Below, one piece after another: positions 1 to 8,068 of a DNA stretch of 14,459 bases. Source of the stretch: Phoronis ovalis (lineage: Eukaryota > Phoronida > Phoronidae); NCBI GenBank assembly GCA_028565635.1, contig JAOXYB010032198.1, forward strand, positions 1 through 14,459, written 5' to 3'. The translations under genes and the position numbers were made by a program. Every line of letters begins with the position of its first letter. Within the stretch, counting starts at the first letter, position 1. Under the pieces are notes generated by a model that saw only the letters and a program-made list of their open reading frames with translations, searched no databases and had not been told where the DNA came from.

Positions 1-339
1 TATACTTTACTTCATACATTGTGTGGTCGTTACTGGACGTAAATTAGATTCTACTGCAGAAATTAATCCCGAAAAGGCCGCACAGCTATGAACTGCCAAG
101 TAAAAAAGACGTAAGCAAGTTTCTCTAATGACACTGCTTATTTTCTTAACGTACAAACGGAGTTATTTATGCTTAAATACAATCTTTATTACAATTAATC
201 AAGCTGTACCAATATTTGGAATCAAATTCAATAATTATGTAAAATATATTTTAAAAAATGTATTTTCAAGTTCTCTGCAGATGTGAAAGGTATTAAATAA
301 TTCTTGGATATAGAATCTTATAATAATGATTCGGAATTA
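1..339. other. AT-rich non-coding sequence, left edge
   Basis: No open frame, RNA gene or repeat could be supported here. The sequence is AT-rich with stop codons in all frames. It lies on the 3' side of the minus-strand WD40 exons. It is therefore either intron or sequence beyond that gene, and I saw no convincing further exon. Confidence 0.5.
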
Positions 340-1015
340 TGACAAGTTAGATATGCCCAGTCCGTGTCACATGGCACTTATTTAATCTCACATAACTTTT
401 TAAAAGTATTTCACAGGGTTTTAGAAGCAGTTTAGCTAAATTTGAAATGAATATCACAAAATAGTCAATGCAACAGCATAATTATTGGCATTCTCTGTTT
501 ACAGGAATTCAATAGATCTGAATTTGAATGCAAAAAAAAAATGTAAAAAATGCAACACAAACCGGAAGATTTGTCAGAATAATTCTGCTATTACTGTACA
601 TAATGAAACAGTCTTGAACCCATGAAATTTGGGTGGCCAGCTTGTTCTATAAACGTATGGCAATTGTTTTGAAACCGTGTCCAACATTTTACCTGACATT
701 TCATTAAATTGCATTTTAAGAACAAACTTCTTTATTAATTTTTAACTTGCTACATGCCCACAATTACATTAACTCGTAGCTACAAATGTTTCATAATAAT
801 AGCATTACAGATCCAAAACAAGGTATATTAAACACCTGACACACGGTACGATTTCCAGTTGCCTGGCATCAACAGCTTTAACAAATAAACTTTTTTCCAG
901 ACAAAGTTTTCGTAAAACATGGTACACGTATATTCCTATAAATATTTTTCGTTCAGGTACGTTTCTTTATGAATTAAGTGCCATGTGACACGGACTGGGC
1001 CTATCTAACTTGTCA
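340..1015. mobile_element. 676-bp non-autonomous TIR element (MITE-like)
   Basis: The 41 bases at 340-380 reappear as the reverse complement at 975-1015 with one mismatch (40 of 41). Each arm, read inward, contains GACAAGTTAGATA, then GCCCAGTCCGTGTCACATGG, then CACTTA. The two arms bound 676 bases with no open frame of useful length. This is the form of a miniature inverted-repeat DNA transposon or a foldback element. No clear target-site duplication is visible outside the arms (left flank ends GGAATTA, right flank begins GATAATATTA), so superfamily and exact ends are unassigned. The element sits only 105 bases past the donor site of the WD40 exon at 1216-1121, probably inside that gene's next intron. 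Near-identical arms suggest fairly recent insertion or conversion between arms. Confidence 0.75.
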
Positions 1016-1120
1016 GATAATATTAAGGATGGCACCTCTGATCTTACATCTTACTATGCAAATATAAGTAAGTACAAAGAATTGTCATTTTAAAATATAA
1101 TTCAAACAGCAAGATCTCAC

Positions 1121-1216
1121 CACTGATGTACCCTACAATTAACAATTTACTGTCTTTTGTGAAAGAGACACATCCAGCGTTATCAGGTTCTGTCAAACGT
1201 AATACAACAGGCGAAC
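1121..1216 (-). CDS. WD40-repeat protein, exon C (3'-most seen)
   Basis: This is a coding exon of a WD40 beta-propeller protein on the minus strand. The acceptor reads TTTTACAG before GT TCG CCT and the donor is GTGAGA directly after AGTG. The exon starts in phase 1, which matches the phase-1 end of exon B: the joined codon is G plus GT, glycine. It encodes about 31 residues including SPVVLRLTEPDNAGCVSFT and KDSKLLIVGYISG. That is the usual WD-blade pattern of an F-[ST]-x-D-x-K-hydrophobic core followed by a glycine turn. The exon ends in phase 1 and the frame has no stop, so the protein continues. No later exon could be identified to the left, where a TIR element begins at 1015. The protein's identity is not recognised beyond WD40; NACHT/WD-type and other large WD40 proteins are possible. 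Confidence 0.72.
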
Positions 1217-1548
1217 CTGTAAAAGCATTTTGAGAAAACAAACCTGTTAGCTAACTATTCATTAGAGCTATACTGTAAATATCAAATATAAAAAAATTCC
1301 ACGAAAGCCAAAACCTGCTTTCTTCAGTAGAGAAAACAATTAAAAGCATATATTTTAGTCCATTTCTGCAAATAAAGTTACAATTCAGCCATCACCACAT
1401 TCAAAGAAAGACAAGGGAATGCACGAGAGCGGTAACTTATTTTTTTCTGCTGATTCTGTTGATTGCTATTTGTTGCGTTAATTGTTACTAAATGAATAAT
1501 ATAAAATTGTGCTACCCAATATCTAAGAAGTAGATTTGATTATATTAC

Positions 1549-1702
1549 CTGAAAATGTATCGTGTACAACAGGATTCGTTTCAGGATTTTTTACAACAGG
1601 AATGTAAGAACCATCAGGACTTACAGAAAACAATGACAACGTCTGCAGACTAAAGGTAGCATGGTGGTTACCAGTTTTAAAATTCTGCAAGCGTTTACTG
1701 GT
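1549..1702 (-). CDS. WD40-repeat protein, exon B
   Basis: This is the middle of three linked minus-strand exons. The acceptor is ATTTTCAG before ACC AGT and the donor is GTAATA after TTTTCAG. The exon is 154 bases, entering in phase 0 and leaving in phase 1, which fits both neighbours. The intron to exon C is 332 bases and the intron to exon A is 305 bases. The peptide begins TSKRLQNFKTGNHH, completing the blade that ends with VIVWNLE in exon A, and continues with LSLFSVSPDGSYIPVV, a typical WD40 core (FSVSPDGSY). It ends PVVHDTFSG, where HD takes the place of the usual WD dipeptide. WD40 propellers serve as binding platforms. No partner or compartment can be inferred, and no signal peptide or membrane segment is seen. 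Confidence 0.8.
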
Positions 1703-2007
1703 CTGAAAATAATTTAGAATTAATAAACATTTTAAGATATGCAACACAGTTCTTTTTACAAATTCATTTTAAGTATAAAGAAGATACTACTACTGGCAAT
1801 GTCAAATTATTATTAAAATACAAGCAGCTAACCAATCAACATAAATGACACCTTAATTAACAACAACAAAATAACTTAATCACAAAAAACTTGTACTTAA
1901 TCATCGAATAAACGATAGGTTGGACCACATATCTCACATGTTATATCTACATTCTCTGGAGGAAAGGGATAAAAATTGACTAACTAGAAAGGATTACAGG
2001 AACTTAC

Positions 2008-2219
2008 CTCAAGATTCCAAACAATTACATAACCAAGCATTTCAGATTCGAACGGTACAGCAACAGCTGTTTTTCCACTATCCGAGACAACAACACTATG
2101 CATTTTTTCTTTTAAGTTGCACATGAGAGTTGCTTCAATTTGGCCTGTGTTAACGTTCCACACATTCAAACAATGTTCCATAGTCTGTGCAACACCAATC
2201 ATATCCAGCAGTGGCAAAC
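2008..2219 (-). CDS. WD40-repeat protein, exon A
   Basis: This is the clearest WD40 exon on the minus strand. The acceptor is ACGTTTTAG before GT TTG CCA, and the donor is the near-perfect GAG/GTAAGT. It is 212 bases, entering in phase 1 and leaving in phase 0. The peptide contains two blade ends, CLNVWNVNTGQIEATL and GYVIVWNLE. Between them is a blade core, MHSVVVSDSGKTAVAV, in which SDSG stands where SPDG is usual. WN replaces WD twice, a common variation. An ATG lies upstream at 2259-2257 in the same open frame, but that would require retaining intron sequence across a good acceptor, so I treat this as an internal exon. The joined three-exon product covers about 150 residues, roughly three to four blades. 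Complete propellers have about seven, so most of the gene is unseen. Confidence 0.82.
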
Positions 2220-2500
2220 CTAAAACGTGATATGGCCGGTGCAGCAGATAGATGCCCAAATATAAAGGATATGTAGTTTGTATATAGCTGGACAGTGCAT
2301 TTTTGAAGTAGGTCCTTTAAGTATGAATTGCGTAATGCAAATCACCAGATACACAATTAGCTTGTGATAAAGCAACATATTTCTTTATCAATATATCTAT
2401 GGGAGCAACCTCATGTAGAAGCTATACTGTTGAGCAGTTGTGTGTGTTGTCCAAGAATTATATCAGACTCACGGATTAAATAAAACTTAAGCTCACATAC

Positions 2501-2513
2501 CAGCTATTGATGG
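2501..2513 (-). CDS. Possible 13-nt microexon of the WD40 gene
   Basis: On the minus strand, TTGGCTTTTAG is followed by CCATCAATAGCTG and then the strong donor GTATGTGAGC. Read in phase 0 it encodes P-S-I-A plus the first base of a glycine codon. This matches exactly the phase-1 start of exon A (GT TTG CCA), giving PSIAGLPLLD across the junction. The 281-base intron to exon A is close in size to the gene's other two introns. The in-frame TAG inside the acceptor rules out a longer exon. Thirteen bases can meet these conditions by chance, so this is an inference from splice signals and phase only. Confidence 0.3.
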
Positions 2514-3562
2514 CTAAAAGCCAATGGTTAGATGACAAAATGACTCATGTTACAGCAAAGGTAACAAAACGCCAAACATGGTTTGCCCTTGAAGATCTAT
2601 GTCAAGGATAAAGGTTATGCAATTATTATTATTTGATGCGCAGCTATCAAACAAACGCACGACTTGAAATTATATTTATATATTCTTAGCTTGACAAGGC
2701 ATATCTATAGCTAGTTGAATGTCAAACTTAATTTGATAAATTGAGACCCGTCATTAAACAAAATGCATCCATATTAGGGACAATGTTTTTATGTGGCAGC
2801 AATAGTTTTCTACGTATAATTAAACTAAAATGTACTACATATATCTCAATATATGTGTATAGTTCATATACTCACTTACATCCGGTTTGGGCAACATTTA
2901 TTTCCTTTCATTGTCTCAATAATGTTGCAATAGTTAAAATTATCTTAACGTTGCATTTAGAAATCTTCTATAATGTATAACCTTTCCAATGATGTTCAAT
3001 ACCAACATATAATTTAGGTAGATGTATTTTTAATTATGTTTGTTAAATATTTTTCTTTTTAGTGTATGCTTGTTAAAACCCAGTCTGAACTATGCAGCCT
3101 TTTAGGAAAGGCAGGGTTGCTCATATTGGCTTTTATGAACGTTGCATGCGGCCTAATATAAGTACTCCATAGCACGTTGACATTACATTACGAATATAGT
3201 ACCGGCATATTAATACACATATATTTTTCTTTTTTGAGGGGAGGCGTGGCGTTTTAATTTTGGGTGATTTGTAATGTCAACATGTTGTACTTTCTGACTA
3301 AAGCAATAGAATTTCAGAGATCATTACAGATTTCTTAAAAATCGGAATTTAAATTCGGTTCTATTTGCCACAGGAATAGTGCAATTCATGGGTCAATTTT
3401 GTTCTAACTCTACTTTCTCAAAATCAGTATTGGCAAGACAACCATGCAGTTGAGAATTAATACAAGCATATGAGCTTGCCTTGAGGTTTTACCTGTTTCG
3501 CATTAACTTATGCATATCATCCACTGTCCATAAAAATACTATTGTATCGTTTAATTTTGATG
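2514..3562. other. AT-rich non-coding stretch
   Basis: No gene could be supported. Short open frames occur by chance and have no recognisable composition. A short hairpin, GCCTTT/TAGG/AAAGGC, lies at 3097-3112. A G-rich patch (GAGGGGAGGCGTGGCG) near 3236-3251 looks like repeat debris. A strong GTAAGT donor on the minus strand at 2879 is preceded by a six-codon ATG frame (2897-2880), which is described as a finding. The rest is probably intron of, or sequence 5' to, the WD40 gene. Confidence 0.5.
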
Positions 3563-3727
3563 TAAACGCAGTAAATCCATACTACCCTGGGTAAGTCACT
3601 TGAAAAACGCAAACCTACGTGAGATTGAGCAAGCCAATTTGGTACAAGAATTTTCCATCTAAAGTCTGTAACACTTTTGAGGTACTGGATATTATAAATA
3701 TTTGAAATGAAATATATCGATTCCCAG
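3563..3727 (+). repeat. Dispersed direct repeat, copy 1 (~165 bp)
   Basis: This block matches 8919-9096 in the same orientation. Shared landmarks in order are TAAACGCAG, GCAAACCTACGTGAGATTGA, CAAGC, TTTGGTACAAGAATTTTCCA, TCTGTAACACTTTT, and AAATATTTGAA followed by AAATA and a run ending TTCCCAG or TTTCCAG. There are scattered substitutions and small indels, so the copies are old. There is no open frame. It ends directly against the next repeat (3728), which suggests the two may belong to one larger or nested unit. The family is not identified. Confidence 0.75.
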
Positions 3728-4068
3728 GGCCGTCAGACACTTTTTCAAAAGGGAGGTGCGTTTGTAGTAAATTATGTGTCTCGGACCAGGCTGCTGCTGG
3801 AGGCAGCTCGCACGCCTTGAAGGGTCATGCGGGGGAGGGTCCAGCAAGGGTGTCCCCTTCCGTATTAGGCGTGGAGTCCGGGGAACTCTTAAGAGCTAAT
3901 TTTATTTTAATGACTGTTATATATATATCCTCCATTTTGAGAATAAAATCATCTTTCTGAATTGATTACAAAGTCATAATTGAGCATTGTTTGAAAATAT
4001 TGTATGGTGCAAAATAAAAAGCCGTGTTGCATGTAGAGACCAGCAGCGTAATTTTTTTTTTTAATTAG
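3728..4068 (+). repeat. ~350-bp interspersed element, copy 1
   Basis: Two blocks match 5964-6323 in direct orientation. The 5' block is CCGTCAGACACTT-TTCAAAAGG-GGTGCGTTTGT (from about 3730). The 3' block is TTGCATGTAGAGACC followed by a long T run and TTAATTAG (about 4026-4067). The distance between the blocks is about 290 bases in both copies, so these are two copies of one element rather than chance matches. The middle is strongly diverged and is GC-rich here (around 3786-3885), with GCGGGGGAGGGTCC and GGCGTGGAGTCCGGGG. No coding frame is seen. It resembles a non-autonomous retro- or DNA element, with class unknown. Confidence 0.65.
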
Positions 4069-4201
4069 AACACATTTTGTCTGCCTGATCTTCCTGAATT
4101 ATACGGGTGAACATAAAAAGGCGTTCAGGAAAAATTGAGCGCATCGATCCGTACCTAAGAAACATAAGTATTACACATAGAAAACGTTTATAACCTACTT
4201 A

Positions 4202-4275
4202 TAATCATTGCGAATACAGTACTCCTCAATAACATGTCAAACTTTACTTATAAATCTAATCATTGCGAATACAGT
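4202..4275 (+). repeat. Short tandem duplication, period 55 bp
   Basis: TAATCATTGCGAATACAGT occurs at 4202-4220 and again at 4257-4275. The copies are preceded by related CTACTTATAA / TTACTTATAA sequence and followed by similar CTCAATAACA / CATCAAAAACA. This is a local two-copy duplication with no coding role seen. Confidence 0.7.
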
Positions 4276-5049
4276 GTACATCAAAAACAACCTGAGGCGA
4301 ACTTGAAAGATATTACGCTGACAACAGGGCATCGTTTTGATCAAGCTTGTGTGGCCGCAAATAATTTAAAATGGTTTATTCGAAGAATTTTGGTTTATAA
4401 ACAGAAGAGAAACCAAAATAAATGCAATGTGCCACCAGTGCAGTTGTAAACGTATTTGCGTCGTGTGTGTTATCTATTTAACTTTACGGTGCTATTCCTT
4501 TATCCCTTACAGCTTTACTGCCCATGTTGAGTGTAAAATTTTACTATTTTGTTTTGAATCATTTTTCGGTGAACTAAATATTTGTTTTAGGTTATTGTTA
4601 TGAAGGTAGATGCAAATACCATACACATTTGGTGATTTGAGTGATTTGAGTGATATTCAGAAAGTCGGTGGAAAGCATCTTTTTTATTCTTTCGTTCTTT
4701 TCAGTAAGTTTTGTTTCAAATAAATTTTCACACATTTCAAATGTATACTAGGAAGTGGCTGCGTCGTTACTGAGCAGTGTGATACTACTATTAACTTATT
4801 TTTAATCTATTTGCTGCAAATAATATAATTCTATTAGAGTTACCGTTTTGGACCAGTTAATTGATGAAAGTGTCAGACTGTGCGCGATCTATTAAAAAAT
4901 GTGCCGACATTTGCAGTTCTGACCCAGACAGACCGATACATGATAAGCTACTAAGTCATCAATCAGATGAACCTTACGCAACGTGAATCTGTATGTTTTA
5001 GTAGGAAGATAGTTATTAGAATAATCTCATATCCAGTCAGTGTTATCCA
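4276..5049. other. Non-coding stretch, nothing recognised
   Basis: An open frame at 4234-4449 (plus) overlaps the 55-bp duplication, has no family resemblance and no splice support, and is not called as a gene. A 10-base motif (GTGATTTGAG) is repeated about twice at 4632-4653. Bases 4965-5049 flank the left arm of the large palindrome and may be a decayed extension of it. Nothing else was seen. Confidence 0.5.
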
Positions 5050-5605
5050 CACCGGTAGGGAACACGTGATCACGGAAATGTGTGACAAAACTTTTGGCAT
5101 GGCCATTTTCTCTCTCGCTTCTATGCAAAAACATGTCCGTATCTCCAAATGTACGAATGAACTTGGAAATATTGGAAGGGAAACATTGCTAACAACGTGT
5201 TCACTCCTTCTTGTACGTATGTATCAAAGAATCTGTCTACTTTGAAAAATCGGCAATTTTCTGTGGACGGTTTTACCACTCACTTCAAAGGAAATTGGAA
5301 CGTGTAATAAGACAAAGATCATAATACTTGATTCTTTCGTGGGTATGTCTTATTACACTTTCCAATTTCTTTCGAAGCGAGTGGTCAAGTTATACAGAAA
5401 ATAGCCGATTTCTCAAAACAGGCGGGCTCTTTGATAAATATAAGAATGCATTTTGAAAGTATGCGTTGTTAGCTGTGTTTCCCCTACAAAATGTTTCCCA
5501 GTTTGTTCATACATTTGGAGGTAGGGACACATTTCTGCATCGAAGCGAGAGAAACAATGGTCTCCACAAAAGTCTGTTTTGTCCCACGTTTCCGTGGTTA
5601 CGTGT
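5050..5605. repeat. Large imperfect palindrome (~260-bp arms, 31-bp loop)
   Basis: The left arm 5050-5314 and right arm 5346-5605 are reverse complements of each other with substitutions and small indels. The centre is clearest: AACGTGTAATAAGACA on the left faces TGTCTTATTACACTTTCC on the right across the loop 5315-5345. Further out, matching blocks include CACTCACTTC/GAAGCGAGTG, ACAGAAAATAGCCGATTT, CATACATTTGGAG, GAAGCGAGAGA and TTTCCGTGGTTACGTGTT with their counterparts. Both arms are partly open on opposite strands: similar peptides with FCIEARE appear at about 5530-5550 (plus) and 5120-5100 (minus). That reflects the duplication and does not prove coding. It could be a foldback transposon or an inverted duplication of a decayed element. 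Confidence 0.75.
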
Positions 5606-5963
5606 TACCTACAGAGATCCAGCCACATTGTACAAAAGACATTCAGTGTTTCAGTAGTAAAATAGTAAGCGCTGCGCATAACAATCATAATGCTCTGATT
5701 TCTTATAGTGTTCATTAATAGATTTTTACATCCAAATCTGGTGTGCATACATGTCTAATTTTAACATCGCATTTTAAATAAAATATTAATTATAAAGTAC
5801 CACATTAATTTAAGTAAACAAAAGCCTGAATGAATCGACAAAAATTTACATGTTTAATTAAAAAGAGTATTCGTACATTTATTCGATATTAAAACCCAGC
5901 AAGTTACATGAAGATACAGACATATAGTACACTCCTTTCATTTAACACTATAAGTCCTGGTTC
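5606..5963. other. AT-rich non-coding stretch
   Basis: No gene, RNA or repeat boundary could be supported. The right end of the palindrome fades out here. The sequence is simple AT-rich DNA leading into the second copy of the ~350-bp element. Confidence 0.5.
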
Positions 5964-6323
5964 AGGCCCGTCAGACACTTCTTCAAAAGGGGGGGGGGGG
6001 TGCGTTTGTGGTGTTTTTAGAATTGCGAGAAAAGATCAGTTCAGTAATCAAAAAAAAAGGTTCCTGAAACGTCTCCGTGCCGCCAGAAAAAATTGATAAG
6101 CAAAAAAAAGTATATAAAAAAATGCCTCTTTAGTAATTCTAAGCTAACGTGATAAAACCTCCATTTCAATACTGAGTAAAAAATATAAATTCAAAATAAT
6201 TATACTCAGTGAAGGTTTAGGTAAAATCTACAAATAATTAAAAGCTGAATGTGCGGCCCTGCATGTAGACCTCAGTCCCTCTGGATAAAATTAGTGATTT
6301 TTTTTCTTTAAATTAATTAGTCT
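5964..6323 (+). repeat. ~350-bp interspersed element, copy 2, with poly-G run
   Basis: This is the direct-orientation partner of 3728-4068. It shares CCCGTCAGACACTTCTTCAA and GGTGCGTTTGTGGTG at the 5' side, and TGCATGTAGACC plus a T-rich tail ending TTAATTAG at the 3' side, with the same 288-290 base spacing. The G-run at 5989-6000 is 12 bases, where copy 1 has only GGGAGG; such runs are prone to slippage and sequencing error. A run of A-rich tracts follows. Sequence past the 3' block, including TCCGGGGGCATGCC at 6434-6447, has the look of a further tail of the same kind of element, but this is not matched in copy 1. Confidence 0.65.
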
Positions 6324-6603
6324 TAACAATCACAATTTATGTTTAAATGTATAAAAAGGAGCGCAGAGTGTTATGTAAAAAGAGTCTCTGAATGCACCAG
6401 ATTGCAGGAAAACGCACCAAATATTCAAAAATGTCCGGGGGCATGCCTACAAAAAACTACGCATTCCTGATGACAGAATAAGGCAGATTAACGACAAAGC
6501 TGTGTATAACTAAATCTTAGATATAGTAAGTTATGCAACTCTGTATTCTTGCACAATCTAGCACTTCGACAGTCCTACGCATGTCAACGTGCAGTTAGTG
6601 CTC

Positions 6604-6611
6604 TGACGTCA
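6604..6611. promoter_or_regulatory. CRE palindrome TGACGTCA in left outer TIR
   Basis: This is a perfect full-length cyclic-AMP response element sequence, which CREB/ATF-type bZIP factors are known to bind. It lies inside the terminal repeat of the 2.16-kb region. The same octamer recurs at 6797-6804 and 8713-8720 in the related end copies; the fourth copy (8539-8546) is degraded to TGACGTAG. Function is inferred from the motif only. Confidence 0.4.
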
Positions 6612-6759
6612 TAAGCTAAAATGGCAATGTCTTAATCGGCACGATTAATAACGCTACTTATTCCTTTATCTGGGTTTAGGACAATGCCAGAACGTTACCA
6701 ATTATATACAATAAGCACACTATCAAGTGAATTTGTTAAAACAGGCTACAAAAATAGGT

Positions 6760-6860
6760 ATCAATGTGCAGTTAGTGCTCTTTGCAGTTACTGCTCTGAC
6801 GTCATAATACGTCTCTGCAGCTGCAGCGCGTCACTGAAGTAACGAAAATTCAGTATATAT
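6760..6860 (+). repeat. Inner copy of the TIR end sequence
   Basis: ATCAATGTGCAGTTAGTGCTC is followed by a second partial copy, TTTGCAGTTACTGCTCTGACGTCATAA (20-base core GCAGTTACTGCTCTGACGTC), then the doubled PstI palindrome CTGCAGCTGCAG (6815-6826) and GTAACGAAAATTCAGTATAT. The last block pairs with the reverse complement of 8680-8696. This makes it an alternative left end for the element whose right end is 8743. Confidence 0.6.
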
Positions 6861-6888
6861 ATTATATACTTTATACTCACTCGGCTCA

Positions 6889-7112
6889 TTTCATAGATCA
6901 TCTATGAAGTCAATTTCACTATATTGAAACATTCAACTTCATAGATTATCTATGAAATATGGTGAAATTGAAATGTTGACTTCATAGATTATCTATCAAA
7001 TAAAATGAGCTTGAAATCATCAATTCCATAGGTTTCATACATTGTCTGTGCAATATAAGGTGAGCTTGAAACATTCAAATTCATATATTAACTATGAAAC
7101 TATGAAATAAGA
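6889..7112. repeat. Palindromic minisatellite, ~43-56 bp units
   Basis: About five degenerate units start near 6889, 6938, 6981, 7034 and 7080. Each begins with a short palindrome such as TTCATAGATTATCTATGAA (nine-base arms around one base, perfect in the first two units). This is followed by a spacer resembling GGTGAAATTGAAA or GAGCTTGAAA and then CATTCAA. Each unit could form a small hairpin. The later units are more decayed. There is no coding frame. Confidence 0.75.
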
Positions 7113-7130
7113 AAAGATTAAAATTAATCC

Positions 7131-7410
7131 CTAAAAATGGTTTGACTTTTCACAAAAATGTCCGTAAAGATTGGTCCACTTTTCAACAAACCCTAAAAAT
7201 GTGTCTTTATTCACGATTTTATTTAAAGGTAGCAATTCCAGGGAACTTTTTCAAGAAAACCCCTAAAAATTGGTCCTTTTGCGTGACAGAAAACCCTAAT
7301 AATGGGTCAATTTTTGAGACCCAAATCCTTAAAAATGAGTGGATATTTTGAGCTTGGGCTGCACATCCCCAGCTAAAAACATGGTCAGCTTTCCCCCGGG
7401 GGTAACGCAT
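7131..7410 (-). repeat. G-run/GGTACTC-family repeat, copy 1 (reverse orientation)
   Basis: CCCTAAAAAT-type phrases recur with about 60-70 base spacing (7131, 7190, 7260, 7292, 7328). The block ends in GGGCTGCACATCCCCAGCTA, AAAACATGG and CCCCCGGGGG. Read on the minus strand, CCCCCGGGGG, a short gap, CATGTTTTTAGC, GGGGATGTGC and GCCCAAGCTC line up with the sequence at 14363-14415 (GGGGGGGG, GTACTCAATGTTTTTTGAC, GGGGATGTGCCG, GGAACCCAATCC). The two are therefore copies of one family in opposite orientations. The open frames here on both strands are products of this low-complexity repeat and not genes. Confidence 0.6.
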
Positions 7411-7534
7411 CGGATAGCAGATACAGTAATTTTGAATAAATGTACCCCACAATGATAAACCAGATTATAATGCATGATCACGTATTCTATTCTTTTCTAA
7501 TGTAAAAAAACAATAATGTTAAAAAAATATAATC

Positions 7535-7745
7535 CTAAACATTGCCGGGATGGGCATTAGACATGACAAATGTCTTGTTATATTTTAGTTCTGCCAACAT
7601 GTGGCTGTCGATGTTATGCGGAAGATCTACAATCCAATTATTTGAAAAACAAGTTGCAACAAAATTGCTTATTGGGCTGCCATAAAAGAAACTTATTTTG
7701 AGTACGAGAACAGTATTATCTTTAAGTGCCATTCGGACATATACA
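7535..7745 (-). CDS. Possible exon or captured gene fragment, unknown protein
   Basis: A minus-strand frame runs from an AAAAG acceptor-like site at 7746 to a TAG stop at 7535-7537, about 69 residues. It includes VYVRMALKDNTVLVLKI, then NFVATCFSNNWIVDLPHN and FVMSNAHPGNV. The composition is more protein-like than the surrounding frames, and DNTVLVLKI is vaguely like a propeller strand. I recognise no family. The acceptor has a poor pyrimidine tract and no usable donor precedes the stop, so it would have to be a last exon. No AATAAA follows closely. It lies inside the TIR-bounded region, so a captured host fragment is possible, as is a chance open frame. Confidence 0.2.
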
Positions 7746-7779
7746 TCTTTTCAAAGAGTTAAAACCTGTAGCAGCAGCT

Positions 7780-7982
7780 TGAATTACGCTTTCCAGTTTT
7801 TACCTTGGCAAAGTAGTTTTCTGGCTTTAATGGCAATCCAAGATTGTGTTTGGCTAGTTAAAGTTAGCAGTCACAACACGTACATGTAATAAACAATTTA
7901 TAAAAGAAGTACAGAACCGTCGAAATGAATTATACTTTCCAGTTTTCTCCTTACATGGTTTACTGGTTTTAATGCCAATTCA
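7780..7982 (+). repeat. Two-copy imperfect duplication, period ~146 bp
   Basis: TGAATTACGCTTTCCAGTTT... at 7780-7840 matches TGAATTATACTTTCCAGTTT... at 7926-7982. Both copies then share a TTAC, a TAGTTTTCTGG or TTTACTGG phrase and TTTAATGGCAAT / TTTAATGCCAAT. The copies are about 60 bases long, diverged, and separated by about 85 bases of unrelated DNA. No coding frame is preserved in both. Confidence 0.65.
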
Positions 7983-8045
7983 TGGTAATGCATTGAAAAA
8001 TGATGCATGTAATACTTTATTCTCATCTAAGTTATCATTGCATGT

Positions 8046-8068
8046 TTGTTGTTGTTGTTGTTGTTGTT
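8046..8068 (+). repeat. (TTG)7 microsatellite
   Basis: Seven perfect TTG triplets plus a partial unit. This is an ordinary simple-sequence repeat inside the TIR-bounded region. Confidence 0.95.

Noticed and set aside
2219-2259. ATG at 2259-2257 as the WD40 gene start
   Set aside because: A good acceptor (TTTTAG) lies between it and the WD40 sequence, and the phase at that acceptor matches the gene's other phase-1 introns.
4234-4449. 71-codon plus-strand open frame as a small gene
   Set aside because: It overlaps a 55-base tandem duplication, shows no family motif, and has no splice or promoter support.
4963-5718. Open frames in the palindrome arms sharing FCIEARE as two related genes on opposite strands
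   Set aside because: The similarity follows from the DNA inverted repeat; the frames diverge and break outside the shared blocks and no family is recognisable.
7142-7452. Open frames on both strands as coding
   Set aside because: They arise from the low-complexity CCCTAAAAAT-type repeat, which is open in several frames.
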